NCBI RefSeq assembly: GCF_018835585.1
Contig: NZ_JAHGVE010000001.1
Coordinates: forward strand, 124,001-188,000
DNA from: Pelorhabdus rhamnosifermentans
GTDB lineage: Bacteria; Bacillota; Negativicutes; UMGS1260
Length of the DNA stretch: 64,000 bases
Direction of reading: 5' to 3'
This document shows, one piece after another, positions 35,658 through 44,354 of this stretch. The notes beneath the pieces were generated by a model. That model was not told the DNA's origin. It saw only the letters and a program-made list of their open reading frames with translations, and did no database searches. Position 1 is the first letter of the stretch. Each line of letters opens with the position of its first letter. The position numbers were made by a program, and so were the translations under genes.

Positions 35658-36209
35658 GTGAAGGTTATAGAAACAAAATTGCCGGGAGTATTGATTATTG
35701 AGCCACAGGTATTCGGCGATACGCGCGGCTTTTTTATGGAGCTTTTTAGTCAGGCAAAATATGAACAAGCCGGGATAAAAGGAAGCTTTGTGCAGGATAA
35801 TTTATCTTTTTCATCTCGCGGAGTATTACGGGGGATTCATTACCAGAATCCTCATTCACAGGGGAAATTAGTCTCTGTGGTTCAGGGAGAAGTCTTTGAT
35901 GTAGCAGTGGATATTCGTACGGGTTCGCCTACTTTTGGCCAATGGGTCGGTGTGAATTTATCAGGTGAAAATCATCGTCAGTTTTGGATTACGTCAGGTT
36001 TTGCCCATGGCTTTTGTGTATTGAGTAAAACCGCATATTTTACCTATAAATGTACGGATGTTTATACTCCGTCAGCGGAAGGCGGCATTATCTGGAATGA
36101 TCCTGATATTGGTGTTGAGTGGCCGATGGAAGATGTATTGCTGTCAGAAAAGGATAAAGTATATCCAAAGTTAAAGGATGTACCTGTGGAAAAATTGCCA
36201 GCTCTTTAG
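35658..36209 (+). CDS. rmlC: dTDP-4-dehydrorhamnose 3,5-epimerase
   Basis: A cupin-fold epimerase of 183 residues from GTG 35658 (MKVIETKLPGVLIIEPQVFG). It has the FVQDNLSFSSRGVLRGIHYQ core, where the histidine is catalytic, and FWITSGFAHGFCVLS. GTG 35658 is preferred since AGGAG is 8 nt upstream and the length matches the family; ATG 35628 also has a ribosome site. Confidence 0.94.
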   Translation: MKVIETKLPGVLIIEPQVFGDTRGFFMELFSQAKYEQAGIKGSFVQDNLSFSSRGVLRGIHYQNPHSQGKLVSVVQGEVFDVAVDIRTGSPTFGQWVGVNLSGENHRQFWITSGFAHGFCVLSKTAYFTYKCTDVYTPSAEGGIIWNDPDIGVEWPMEDVLLSEKDKVYPKLKDVPVEKLPAL

Positions 36210-36237
36210 AAGATAAACTTTGGGGGACGTGATAGGT

Positions 36238-37065
36238 GTGAAGATATTAGTGACAGGTGCCCATGGGCAGCTGGGCAGAGAAGTCGCCAGACAGGGCATG
36301 GATCATGAACTTATTTTAACTGACTATGATACGCTTGATATTACAAATGGTGCTGCGGTAGCCAAATTTATGCGTGAGTTAAAGCCAGCTGCAGTGATTC
36401 ATTGTGCAGCGTATACCAATGTGGATGGAGCGGAAGCAGATTTCGATGGCGCCTTTCGCGTCAATGTCATAGGAACGCAAAATCTTGCTGCCGGCTGTTT
36501 GGAGACAGGGGCGCGCATGGTGTATGTAAGCACAGATTACGTGTTTGACGGAGAGAATCAGCAGTCTTATCGCGAATTTGATGCGACGAACCCAAAAACT
36601 GTCTATGGCATTACGAAATTACAAGGGGAACAGCTTGTTAAGGAAATATTAGGCCGCCATTATATCATGCGGACTGCCTGGCTGTATGGCGAGGGCAATA
36701 ACTTTGTGCGTACCATGCTTCGGTTGGCTGAAAGTAATGATATATTACGGGTGGTAGAAGATCAGGTTGGGACACCCACTTCTACTGTAGATTTAACAGC
36801 AGCAATTTTCAAATTGCTTGCAACTGATGCCTATGGCACGTATCACACAACTTGTCAGGGACAATGCTCGTGGTATGAATTTGCCTGTCAAATTTTCCGG
36901 CTGGCCGGAAAAAATATTCAAGTTGTACCTGTAACGACAGAAGAGTTTCCCCGTCCGGCAAAACGACCCGCCCATTCTGTATTGGATAATTATATGCTGC
37001 GCATGATGGTGGGCGATCCGATGAGAAGCTGGCAGGAGGCACTCGCAGAGTATTTGAATAGGTGA
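36238..37065 (+). CDS. rmlD: dTDP-4-dehydrorhamnose reductase
   Basis: A 275-residue SDR reductase with ILVTGAHGQLGREV, VIHCAAYTNVDGAE, the STDYVFDG strand and the YxxxK as YGITK. It reduces dTDP-4-keto-rhamnose with NAD(P)H, the last step of dTDP-L-rhamnose synthesis. GTG 36238 gives the usual N-terminus; GGGGGA lies upstream. It ends the exopolysaccharide locus; no strong terminator is visible after it. Confidence 0.95.
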   Translation: MKILVTGAHGQLGREVARQGMDHELILTDYDTLDITNGAAVAKFMRELKPAAVIHCAAYTNVDGAEADFDGAFRVNVIGTQNLAAGCLETGARMVYVSTDYVFDGENQQSYREFDATNPKTVYGITKLQGEQLVKEILGRHYIMRTAWLYGEGNNFVRTMLRLAESNDILRVVEDQVGTPTSTVDLTAAIFKLLATDAYGTYHTTCQGQCSWYEFACQIFRLAGKNIQVVPVTTEEFPRPAKRPAHSVLDNYMLRMMVGDPMRSWQEALAEYLNR

Positions 37066-37148
37066 CATTCCATATGTGCCTATTTTCGCAGCATCCGAAC
37101 ATGTATATTACGTTGTCTTTCATATTATAAAACTGGAGTTGTTTGATT

Positions 37149-37577
37149 GTGCGTCGTTGGTTGCCTGTTTTTGTTCTTCTTGTCATTATTTATTGCCTGT
37201 CGAGTATTCCTTCTTTGCATCTGATGAATGAGCAGTTGCTTCCTGTATGGCTCATGGGGTATCTTAATCAATACACCTTTCGCATCGGGCAGGATGGCTT
37301 TTTTTCCTATATGTTTAGCCTGCATCCTGATTTTGTTTTGCATAAGCTTAGCCATGTAGTTGCTTTTGGTACTTTGGGTGTGGCATTGTATTTTGCTACG
37401 AAAAAATCATTTTATTGGACGATCTTTTTGACGGCAGTAGCAGCGGGTTGCGATGAATTTCATCAGTATTTTGTTCCGGGACGCAGTAGTCGACTGGGTG
37501 ATGTGATTTTAGATACATTATCAGCTATTATTTTTGTTATGTTATGGCGCAAATTTAAGAATGGAATTGCTCCCTAA
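37149..37577 (+). CDS. VanZ-family membrane protein
   Basis: A protein of about 142 residues with four hydrophobic segments. The VanZ signature includes HKLSHVVAFGTLGVALYF and DEFHQYFVPGRSSRLGDVILDT. Family members are linked to glycopeptide resistance and envelope glycans, but the reaction is unknown. GTG 37149 or TTG 37143 could be the start; GGAG at 37135 favours the former. Confidence 0.85.
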   Translation: MRRWLPVFVLLVIIYCLSSIPSLHLMNEQLLPVWLMGYLNQYTFRIGQDGFFSYMFSLHPDFVLHKLSHVVAFGTLGVALYFATKKSFYWTIFLTAVAAGCDEFHQYFVPGRSSRLGDVILDTLSAIIFVMLWRKFKNGIAP

Positions 37578-37623
37578 CTTTAAGCGTGCTAAAATAGAGT
37601 TAGAGTGAAGGGGCGGGAGAAGT

Positions 37624-38022
37624 ATGGAAGAGCTTTTGAAGCAGCTATTAGCGGGCCAGAATAAAATTGTTGATCGTCTGGATAGGATAGACGAACGGTT
37701 GGATAGGATGGAAGCGCGCTAGGACAAAATGGACGAGCGGTTTGATAAGATAGAGGCTCGTCTGGAGAGAATCGAAGGACAGTTAGATGAAAATACTCAG
37801 CTGATTCGTGGGCTGATGCACAATGTTGAAACTTTAGGTGTAGAAGTGGATGGTCTGAAGGTGACGACACTGACAAAGGAATCTATTGCGCATTTAGCGA
37901 CAAAAGAGGATATTGTTGCTATTGCGAACGTACAGCAACTGCATACGGAGTGGCTTCGCAAATTGGCTGCTGATTCTTCTCAACATGAAGTAGAGATTCA
38001 CATGTTGAAGCAAGTAAAATAG
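37624..38022 (+). pseudogene. Coiled-coil protein gene with in-frame amber codon
   Basis: From ATG 37624, with GGGAGAAG upstream, the frame encodes a heptad-rich coiled coil (DRLDRIDERLDRMEAR), meets TAG at 37720-37722, and then stays open in the same frame (DKMDERFDKIEARLERIEGQ) to 38022. The repeat continues across the TAG, so a CAG-to-TAG change of one glutamine is the simplest view. No ribosome site precedes the downstream ATG 37729. The product would have 132 residues. Function unknown. Confidence 0.7.
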
Positions 38023-38036
38023 TGAAAATAACTTTA

Positions 38037-38075
38037 ACTTCTACTAGAGTTTTATTTAGTAGAAGTCTTTTATTT
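38037..38075 (+). terminator. Rho-independent terminator
   Basis: ACTTCTACTA pairs with TAGTAGAAGT around GAGTTTTATT and is followed by CTTTTATTT. It lies 14 nt after the coiled-coil gene. Confidence 0.75.
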
Positions 38076-38203
38076 ATCCAAATATTTGTATTTTATCTGG
38101 AAATTGATGTATAATATAACCATAATAAAATATAAAAATAGCGGATTGAATTTTTTTAAACATAATTAACTGATTTTTCTAATAGACATAATCTGTAAAT
38201 ATT

Positions 38204-39043
38204 ATGGAGGTGAAAACGATTACACGCTATTCGCATTGTATCGCCGTTATTTATGTGCTATCCGATTCCATCGGGGAGACAGGCGAGGTGGTGGTAAAAG
38301 CCGCATCAAGCCAGTTTGACTCAGGGCAATTCGATATTCGACGTGTTCCTTACATAAGTACGACAAAAGAGATTGATGAGGCGCTAAAAGAAGCGGCTCA
38401 GGTTGATGCGGCTGTGGCTTATACGCTTGTAACACCGGAACTCAAAAAATACTTGGAAGTAACAGCAGATAAACTTCAGTTAGTTTGTGTGGACATTATG
38501 GGGCCTGTCATGGTAATGCTGGAGGATGTTACCAAGCTGGTACCAAAAAATCAACCTGGCTTAATTCGGAAAATTGACGAAGCCTATTTTAATCGCATTG
38601 AATCCATTGAATTTGCCGTGAAATTTGATGACGGCAAAGAACCGCGCGGGATTTTGAAGGCTGATATTGTTTTTACCGGCGTATCGCGTACATCGAAAAC
38701 CCCCTTATGCATGTACATGGCTCATAAGGGATTTAAGGCGGCCAATGTGCCCCTTGTGCCTGAATCACCCATTCCGGAAGAATTGTTTAAAGTACCTGTG
38801 CAAAAGATTATTGGTCTTACTATTAAGCCTATGCAGCTTTATGAAATTCGCAAGGAAAGACTTAAGTCCATGAAGCTGTCGGCCATGACGGATTATGCGA
38901 ATTTAGAACGGATTTTAGCTGAGTTGGAGTATGCCGCAAGGATAATGAAAAAGATTGGCTGTCCCGTCATTGACGTGACAAATAAAGCTGTTGAAGAGAC
39001 GGCAGCAATGATTATGGAGATTTATCGGAAGGGGGAAAAGTAA
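38204..39043 (+). CDS. PPDK regulatory protein (kinase/pyrophosphorylase)
   Basis: A DUF299-family bifunctional regulator of about 275 residues. It has IYVLSDSIGETGEVVVKAA near the start, the P-loop-like GVSRTSKTPLCMYMAHKG and a conserved C-terminus. It inactivates PPDK by ADP-dependent threonine phosphorylation and reactivates it by phosphorolysis. The target gene starts at the next base. ATG 38204 and GTG 38210 have no ribosome site before them, while GGAGGTG (38206-38212) points to an ATT at 38219. Confidence 0.9.
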   Translation: MEVKTITRYSHCIAVIYVLSDSIGETGEVVVKAASSQFDSGQFDIRRVPYISTTKEIDEALKEAAQVDAAVAYTLVTPELKKYLEVTADKLQLVCVDIMGPVMVMLEDVTKLVPKNQPGLIRKIDEAYFNRIESIEFAVKFDDGKEPRGILKADIVFTGVSRTSKTPLCMYMAHKGFKAANVPLVPESPIPEELFKVPVQKIIGLTIKPMQLYEIRKERLKSMKLSAMTDYANLERILAELEYAARIMKKIGCPVIDVTNKAVEETAAMIMEIYRKGEK

Positions 39044-41701
39044 ATGAAAAAGTACGTTTATTTGTTCCAGGAGGGCCGGGCGGACATGAAGGCGCTGCTA
39101 GGCGGCAAAGGGGCTAATCTGGCCGAGATGACGAATATAGGTCTGCCTGTGCCGACAGGCATGACTATTACGACAGAAGCTTGCAATGCCTATTATCAGG
39201 CTGGAGGTAAACTTCCGGATGGTCTCAGTGATGAAATTAAGCAAAATCTTGCAATTGTGGAGGAGAAGAGCGGCAAGAAATTGGGTAATCTAGCTGATCC
39301 CTTACTTGTATCTGTTCGTTCGGGTGCTATGTTTTCTATGCCAGGCATGATGGATACGATTCTCAATCTGGGGCTGAATGAGCAGACCGTTGAGAGTGTA
39401 GCTAAGATTACGGGAAGTCAGGTCTTTGCTTATGACTCCTATCGTCGGTTTATCCAGATGTTTAGTGATGTTGTTCTGGAAATTCCAAAGTATGAATTTG
39501 AACATATCTTAGCTTCCCATAAGGAAAAGCAAGGTGTTAAATATGATCAGGAGCTGACGGAAGAGTCTTTACGGGCCATTATTGAGGATTACCAGCAGCT
39601 TGTGTGGGATAAAACAGGGAAGCCTTTCCCTGAAGAGCCGCTTAAACAGCTATTTATGGCTATTGAAGCAGTTTTTCGCTCTTGGAATAATGATCGGGCT
39701 ATTGTTTATCGTAATCTGAATAAAATTTCTCATGACTTGGGTACGGCTGTTAATATTCAGACCATGGTATTTGGCAATCGCGGTGATACTTCCGGTACCG
39801 GTGTGGCCTTCACGCGTAATCCTTCGACAGGGGAAAACGTCCTTTATGGCGAATATCTGACAAACGCGCAGGGCGAAGATGTGGTGGCTGGCATTCGGAC
39901 GCCTCAACCTATTGCTAAGCTTGCTGATGAGATGCCGGAAATTTACAAGCAGTTTGCTGCTATTGCGCGTCAATTGGAAAGTCATTACAAAAACATGCAG
40001 GACATTGAGTTTACAGTGGAACAAGGTACTCTTTATATCCTTCAGACGCGTAATGGCAAACGAACGGCTGCTGCTGCCGTTAAGGTGGCCTATGACATGG
40101 TGGATTCGGGATTAATTGATAAGAAAGATGCCTTGTTGCTTGTGGAGCCGAATCAGTTGGATCAACTATTGCATCGGGGCATTGATGATTCAGTCAAGCT
40201 TGATGTTATTGCGACGGGGCTTCCTGCTTCGCCTGGTGCCGCATCCGGGCAGGTCGTGTTTGATGCTGATGAAGCGGAAAAATGGGCGAAGAATGGCAGC
40301 CAAGTGCTGCTTGTTCGCAATGAGACGACACCGGATGATATTCATGGCATTGTGGCAGCGCAAGGCGTTCTGACTAGCCGGGGCGGTATGACAAGTCATG
40401 CGGCTGTTGTAGCCCGCGGCATGGGGAAACCTTGTGTATGCGGCTGCGATGCCATTCGTATTGATTATGCTAAAAAGGAATTTACTGTCGGCAATACGAC
40501 AGTGGCTCAGGGAGATATCATTTCGATTGACGGTGCAACAGGCCGGGTTATTGTGGGTGCCGTTCCGATGCGTGAGCCAACCTTGTCGTCGGAGTATCTG
40601 ACTGTTCTCGAATGGGCCGATTCTTTTAAAAAACTGACTGTCAGGGCCAATGCCGATACGCCGGAAGATGCGCTTAAAGCGCGTGAATTCGGTGCCCAGG
40701 GCATTGGATTGACACGGACAGAGCATATGTTTATGGGACAGGATCGTTTGCCTTATGTGCAGCAAATGATTTTGGCTGAAACGCTTGACGAACGGCAGGC
40801 GGCATTGGATCATCTGCTACCGATGCAGGAAGGCGATTTCTATGGAATTTTGAAGGCCATGGACGGCTATCCGGTGACGATTCGGCTCTTGGACCCGCCG
40901 TTACATGAATTTTTGCCGAGCCTGGAAGAATTGCTTGTCGAGACAACGGAACTACGGGTACGCGGGAATAATCCGGCGTTGCTGGAAGAAAAGAGCCAGC
41001 TGTTAAAGAAGGTGCGCAGCCTTCAGGAATTCAATCCCATGCTGGGGCATCGCGGCTGCCGTCTCGGACTCACTTATCCGGAAATTTACGATATGCAGAT
41101 GAAGGCCATTTTCCAGGCTGTAGCCCGGCTTGTCAAGGAAGGTTACACAGTGATACCTGAAATTGAAATTCCCCTGCCTATTGATGTGAAGGAAATGCGG
41201 TTCTTTATAGAACGTATGGCCGTTCTTGCTGACGAAGTAAAACAGGCGGCAGGCGTTGATTTTTCTTACACGGCGGGTTCCATGATTGAGCTGCCCCGTG
41301 CAGCACTGCTTGCGGATGAGATTGCCGAGGTGGCTGAGTTCTTCAGCTTTGGTACGAATGACCTGACACAGACGACGCTGGGCTTTAGCCGTGACGATGC
41401 GGAAGGCAAATTCCTGTCGCAGTATATTCAGCATAAAATTTTCAAAGAAAGTCCCTTTATTGCTCTTGACCGCGAGGGCGTCGGTAAGCTGATGAAGATT
41501 GCTGTCGCCGGGGGTCGCAAGACTCGCCCGAATATGACGATTGGTATTTGCGGTGAACACGGCGGCGAGCCGAGCTCCGTAGAATTTTGCCATGAAATTG
41601 GCCTCGATTATGTAAGCTGCTCGCCTTATCGCGTACCTGTTGCCCGCTTAGCTGCCGCTCAGGCCGCCATTAGCACGGGGGAGAATATCGGAACAAGATA
41701 A
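39044..41701 (+). CDS. ppdK: Pyruvate, phosphate dikinase
   Basis: An 885-residue PPDK. The N-terminal ATP-grasp part has LLGGKGANLAEMTNIGLPVP and the VRSGAMFSMPGMMDTILNLG glycine loop. The phospho-histidine lies in SRGGMTSHAAVVARGMGKPC near residue 453, and the C-terminal PEP domain has the catalytic cysteine in GICGEHGGEP near 836. It interconverts pyruvate, ATP and Pi with PEP, AMP and PPi. It directly follows its regulator and ends at a strong terminator. Confidence 0.97.
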   Translation: MKKYVYLFQEGRADMKALLGGKGANLAEMTNIGLPVPTGMTITTEACNAYYQAGGKLPDGLSDEIKQNLAIVEEKSGKKLGNLADPLLVSVRSGAMFSMPGMMDTILNLGLNEQTVESVAKITGSQVFAYDSYRRFIQMFSDVVLEIPKYEFEHILASHKEKQGVKYDQELTEESLRAIIEDYQQLVWDKTGKPFPEEPLKQLFMAIEAVFRSWNNDRAIVYRNLNKISHDLGTAVNIQTMVFGNRGDTSGTGVAFTRNPSTGENVLYGEYLTNAQGEDVVAGIRTPQPIAKLADEMPEIYKQFAAIARQLESHYKNMQDIEFTVEQGTLYILQTRNGKRTAAAAVKVAYDMVDSGLIDKKDALLLVEPNQLDQLLHRGIDDSVKLDVIATGLPASPGAASGQVVFDADEAEKWAKNGSQVLLVRNETTPDDIHGIVAAQGVLTSRGGMTSHAAVVARGMGKPCVCGCDAIRIDYAKKEFTVGNTTVAQGDIISIDGATGRVIVGAVPMREPTLSSEYLTVLEWADSFKKLTVRANADTPEDALKAREFGAQGIGLTRTEHMFMGQDRLPYVQQMILAETLDERQAALDHLLPMQEGDFYGILKAMDGYPVTIRLLDPPLHEFLPSLEELLVETTELRVRGNNPALLEEKSQLLKKVRSLQEFNPMLGHRGCRLGLTYPEIYDMQMKAIFQAVARLVKEGYTVIPEIEIPLPIDVKEMRFFIERMAVLADEVKQAAGVDFSYTAGSMIELPRAALLADEIAEVAEFFSFGTNDLTQTTLGFSRDDAEGKFLSQYIQHKIFKESPFIALDREGVGKLMKIAVAGGRKTRPNMTIGICGEHGGEPSSVEFCHEIGLDYVSCSPYRVPVARLAAAQAAISTGENIGTR

Positions 41702-41729
41702 ATAGTAGCAAGATAGCTTGTTAAAGAAA

Positions 41730-41778
41730 AGCAGGACGGTGTTGAAACGAAAGTTTCAACACCGTCCTGCTATTTTTT
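41730..41778. terminator. Bidirectional terminator, GAAA-loop repeat family copy 1
   Basis: Nineteen-nt arms (core CAGGACGGTGTTGAAAC) close on GAAA, with T6 after. It separates ppdK from the converging toxin gene. Near-identical hairpins lie at 48521 and 58601. Confidence 0.88.
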
Positions 41779-41823
41779 AGCAAGCATTTTATTTTGCTAT
41801 GAATCAGTTGTGACTATTTACCA

Positions 41824-42129
41824 TTACTTTATAATTTTGCTCAAATTCATTTTGGCATAGACGACCCGATGAATTTCAACAACCTGTTCTTTGACCACAT
41901 AGAAAACAGCATAATTCTGGACGGATAAAAGCCTGTATTCATCTTCCAATACTTTGATCGGTTGATATACCTTGCAGGAATAGGGAAACTGTTCAAGTCT
42001 GAATATCGATTGATCTAGTGCATCTAACAAATCTATTGCTGCTTTTGGTGCTTTTAGATAATCTGCAATGTAGGTTGTAATAGCTGTTAAATCTTTCCTT
42101 GCCCAAGGCAAATATCTGATTTCAAACAT
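41824..42129 (-). CDS. RelE/ParE-family toxin
   Basis: A 101-residue toxin starting MFEIRYLPWARKDLTAITTY. It has the SIFRLEQFPYSCKVY core and the C-terminal VVEIHRVVYAKMNLSKI strand-helix typical of RelE/ParE. It overlaps the antitoxin by 8 nt. Whether it cleaves mRNA or acts on gyrase cannot be told. Confidence 0.88.
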   Translation of the reverse strand: MFEIRYLPWARKDLTAITTYIADYLKAPKAAIDLLDALDQSIFRLEQFPYSCKVYQPIKVLEDEYRLLSVQNYAVFYVVKEQVVEIHRVVYAKMNLSKIIK

Positions 42130-42409
42130 TATCAGAGTTCGACCCTTCAGAAAGTTTTGCTCTTAATTCATCAAACACTTCTTTGTGCGAATATCGCTTA
42201 TTTGTTGTTTTGGCTTCCAGTTCAGCTTCTTTTAATTTGAAATAAACTTCACTTTCAAATTGGTGACGTTCAAAGGCTTCCATGCTCATAACAACCATGT
42301 CTCCATAACCATTTTTGGTCAGGAACACTGGCTCAGCAGTTTCATGAACAATCCTTGAAATGTCAGCAAAGTTATTTCTTAAATCTGATACAGGTCTAAT
42401 CTGGGGCAT
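42122..42409 (-). CDS. Phd/YefM-family antitoxin
   Basis: A 95-residue antitoxin starting MPQIRPVSDLRNNFADISRI, with VFLTKNGYGDMVVMSMEAFE as the DNA-binding part. Start 42409 is chosen since GAGGTG is 6 nt upstream; the longer GTG start at 42418 overlaps that site. It precedes its toxin, as usual for the family. Confidence 0.9.
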   Translation of the reverse strand: MPQIRPVSDLRNNFADISRIVHETAEPVFLTKNGYGDMVVMSMEAFERHQFESEVYFKLKEAELEAKTTNKRYSHKEVFDELRAKLSEGSNSDNV

Positions 42410-42526
42410 GTTTTTCACCTCACAGTTCAGTTTAACGTAATTTTATCATAATTATGCTAACTTATCAATTAGGATTAAGTTTCAACATCCTCCTATTATT
42501 TTTTTCGGCTAAAAAATGGAGTGTCT

Positions 42527-42555
42527 TTGAGAATTTAGATTAAATCGTTTATACT
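42527..42555 (+). promoter_or_regulatory. Sigma-70-type promoter of deoR
   Basis: TTGAGA (42527-42532) and TATACT (42550-42555) are 17 nt apart, 60 nt before the deoR start. Confidence 0.65.
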
Positions 42556-42614
42556 AACAGGGTACGCTTATTTTTTTTTAATAACTGAAGATTACGATAA
42601 GTAGGTTGAATAAA

Positions 42615-43550
42615 ATGGATATTGAAAAACAACGGTTAAGTATCGAAGCAGCAAGACTTTACTATCAAGCTGATTATAGTCAGCAACAAATTGCTACACA
42701 ATTGGGGGTGTCGCGCCCCACGGTCTCACGATTGTTGCAGTATGCTAAGGAACAAGGCTACGTTCGGGTTGATATTATCGATCCGCTTGAAGATCTTGGT
42801 GTGTTGGCAAAAAAACTCAAAAAAAAATACCAGCTTGAAACTGTACAAGTGTGTTATGCGCCCATAAATGAATATGAAGAAATAAGAAAGAATATCGGTA
42901 AGAAGGCTGTCGAGTTTCTAGGTGAAATTGTTCAAGATGGTGATATCATTGGTGTCACTTGGGGGATGACGATGTATTCTGTGGCACTCAATCTTATGCC
43001 AAAGGAAGTCAAGGGTGTTGAGGTTGTACAATTAAAAGGTGGAGTGAGTCATTCCAAAATTAATACCTATGCTGCAGAAACGGTAATTTTATTTGCTGAA
43101 GCATTTAAGACGGTGGCTCGTTATTTGCCGCTCCCGGTTATTTTTGAAAGTGCCGACATCAAGCAACTGGTCGAACAAGATCGGCACATCCAACGAATCA
43201 TCGAAATGGGAAAACAAGCGAATATTGCAGTTTTTACAGTGGGGACGGTAAAAGAAGACGCACTTTTATCTCGACTCGGCTATTTTACGAAAGAAGAATG
43301 GAAATTACTGCAGCACACGGGAGTTGGTGATATTTGTTCCCGATTTATTGATGCACAAGGAAATCTATGTAGTGAAGAAATTAATAATCGTACTGTCGGT
43401 ATCGCTTTATCGGAACTGCACAAGAAAGAGAAATCTATTTTAGTTGCTGGTGGATTGCGGAAAATTGAAGCGATTCGAGCTGCACTTGCTGGCAAATATG
43501 CGAATATGCTTGTTACTGACAAATTTACTGCGAAGGCATTATTAGAGTAA
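42615..43550 (+). CDS. deoR: SorC-family regulator, deoxyribonucleoside repressor DeoR
   Basis: A 311-residue regulator. The N-terminal helix-turn-helix (YSQQQIATQLGVSRPTVSRL) is joined to a SorC sugar-phosphate-binding domain (GVTWGMTMYSVALNL; ILVAGGLRKIEAIRAAL). It matches Bacillus-type DeoR, which is released from DNA by deoxyribose-5-phosphate. ATG 42615 is preferred over TTG 42606. It lies directly before deoC, and a DeoR-like operator is in the gap. Confidence 0.9.
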   Translation: MDIEKQRLSIEAARLYYQADYSQQQIATQLGVSRPTVSRLLQYAKEQGYVRVDIIDPLEDLGVLAKKLKKKYQLETVQVCYAPINEYEEIRKNIGKKAVEFLGEIVQDGDIIGVTWGMTMYSVALNLMPKEVKGVEVVQLKGGVSHSKINTYAAETVILFAEAFKTVARYLPLPVIFESADIKQLVEQDRHIQRIIEMGKQANIAVFTVGTVKEDALLSRLGYFTKEEWKLLQHTGVGDICSRFIDAQGNLCSEEINNRTVGIALSELHKKEKSILVAGGLRKIEAIRAALAGKYANMLVTDKFTAKALLE

Positions 43551-43566
43551 AAGATTAGAGAGAGGT

Positions 43567-43594
43567 CCTGTTAGTAGTTACTAGCAGGATTTTT
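43567..43594 (+). terminator. Terminator between deoR and deoC
   Basis: CCTGTTAG pairs with CTAGCAGG around TAGTTA and is followed by T5. Confidence 0.75.
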
Positions 43595-43597
43595 CAT

Positions 43598-43620
43598 TTG
43601 AACAAATTTTCAAAATTCAA
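43598..43620. promoter_or_regulatory. DeoR-type operator
   Basis: TTGAACAAATTTTCAAAATT followed by CAA is a near-palindrome. Its left part closely matches the known Bacillus DeoR site ATTGAACAAAATTTCA. It abuts the deoC -35 element. Confidence 0.65.
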
Positions 43621-43649
43621 TTTACATATGTTCATAAGCGCGCTATAAT
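43621..43649 (+). promoter_or_regulatory. Promoter of the deo operon
   Basis: TTTACA (43621-43626) and TATAAT (43644-43649) are 17 nt apart, 47 nt before the deoC ATG and directly after the operator. Confidence 0.8.
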
Positions 43650-43695
43650 AAAAATGAAAATAGCAAGGATCATAACATTACGAGGGGTTAATAAG

Positions 43696-44340
43696 ATGAA
43701 TTTAGCAGCGATGATTGATCACACATTATTAAGGGCAGATGCGAATAAAAGAGATATTGAGAATTTAATAGCCGAAGCCAAAAAATATGAATTTGCTTCG
43801 GTGTGTATCAATTCCACTTGGGTAGAATTTGCAGCTCAGCAATTGGCGGGTACAAAAGTCAAGGTTTGCACGGTGATTGGTTTTCCTCTGGGAGCAACAA
43901 CTTCTGAATCAAAAGCTTTTGAAGCGAAAGACGCCATTGCCAAAGGTGCCACGGAAGTAGACATGGTCATCAATATTGGGGCCTTAAAAGACGGCGATTC
44001 CGTCCTTGTGGAAAAGGACGTGAAAGCGGTTGCTGAGGCAGCCAAGGGGAAAGCTCTGGTTAAGGTGATTATCGAAACTTGTTTATTATCCGAGGAGGAA
44101 AAAATTTGTGCCTGTGAATTGGCTGTGAAGGCCGGGGCTGACTTTGTAAAAACTTCTACTGGTTTTTCTACTGGCGGAGCAACTCTTGAAGATGTGAGAC
44201 TGATGCGCAAAATCGTCGGTGAACATGTTGGCGTGAAAGCTTCGGGTGGTGTTCGCAGTCTGGATGATATGAAAAAAATGATTGCTGCAGGTGCAACAAG
44301 AATTGGTACCAGTTCAGGTGTGAAAATAATCGAAGGGTAG
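43696..44340 (+). CDS. deoC: Deoxyribose-phosphate aldolase
   Basis: A 214-residue class I aldolase starting [20 protein letters not shown]. The Schiff-base lysine is K152 in [17 protein letters not shown], and the proton-relay lysine is in [10 protein letters not shown]. It splits 2-deoxyribose-5-phosphate into glyceraldehyde-3-phosphate and acetaldehyde. ATG 43696 follows GAGGGG by 8 nt. It is the first gene of the five-gene deo operon. Confidence 0.96.
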   Translation: MNLAAMIDHTLLRADANKRDIENLIAEAKKYEFASVCINSTWVEFAAQQLAGTKVKVCTVIGFPLGATTSESKAFEAKDAIAKGATEVDMVINIGALKDGDSVLVEKDVKAVAEAAKGKALVKVIIETCLLSEEEKICACELAVKAGADFVKTSTGFSTGGATLEDVRLMRKIVGEHVGVKASGGVRSLDDMKKMIAAGATRIGTSSGVKIIEG

Positions 44341-44354
44341 GGAGGAATTTTACA

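Noticed and set aside
40190-40813. 207-residue minus-strand frame inside ppdK
   Set aside because: It is fully antisense to a conserved catalytic region, has no ribosome site and no recognisable domain.
41003-41593. 196-residue minus-strand frame inside ppdK
   Set aside because: Antisense shadow of the conserved C-terminal PPDK domain, with no start signal.
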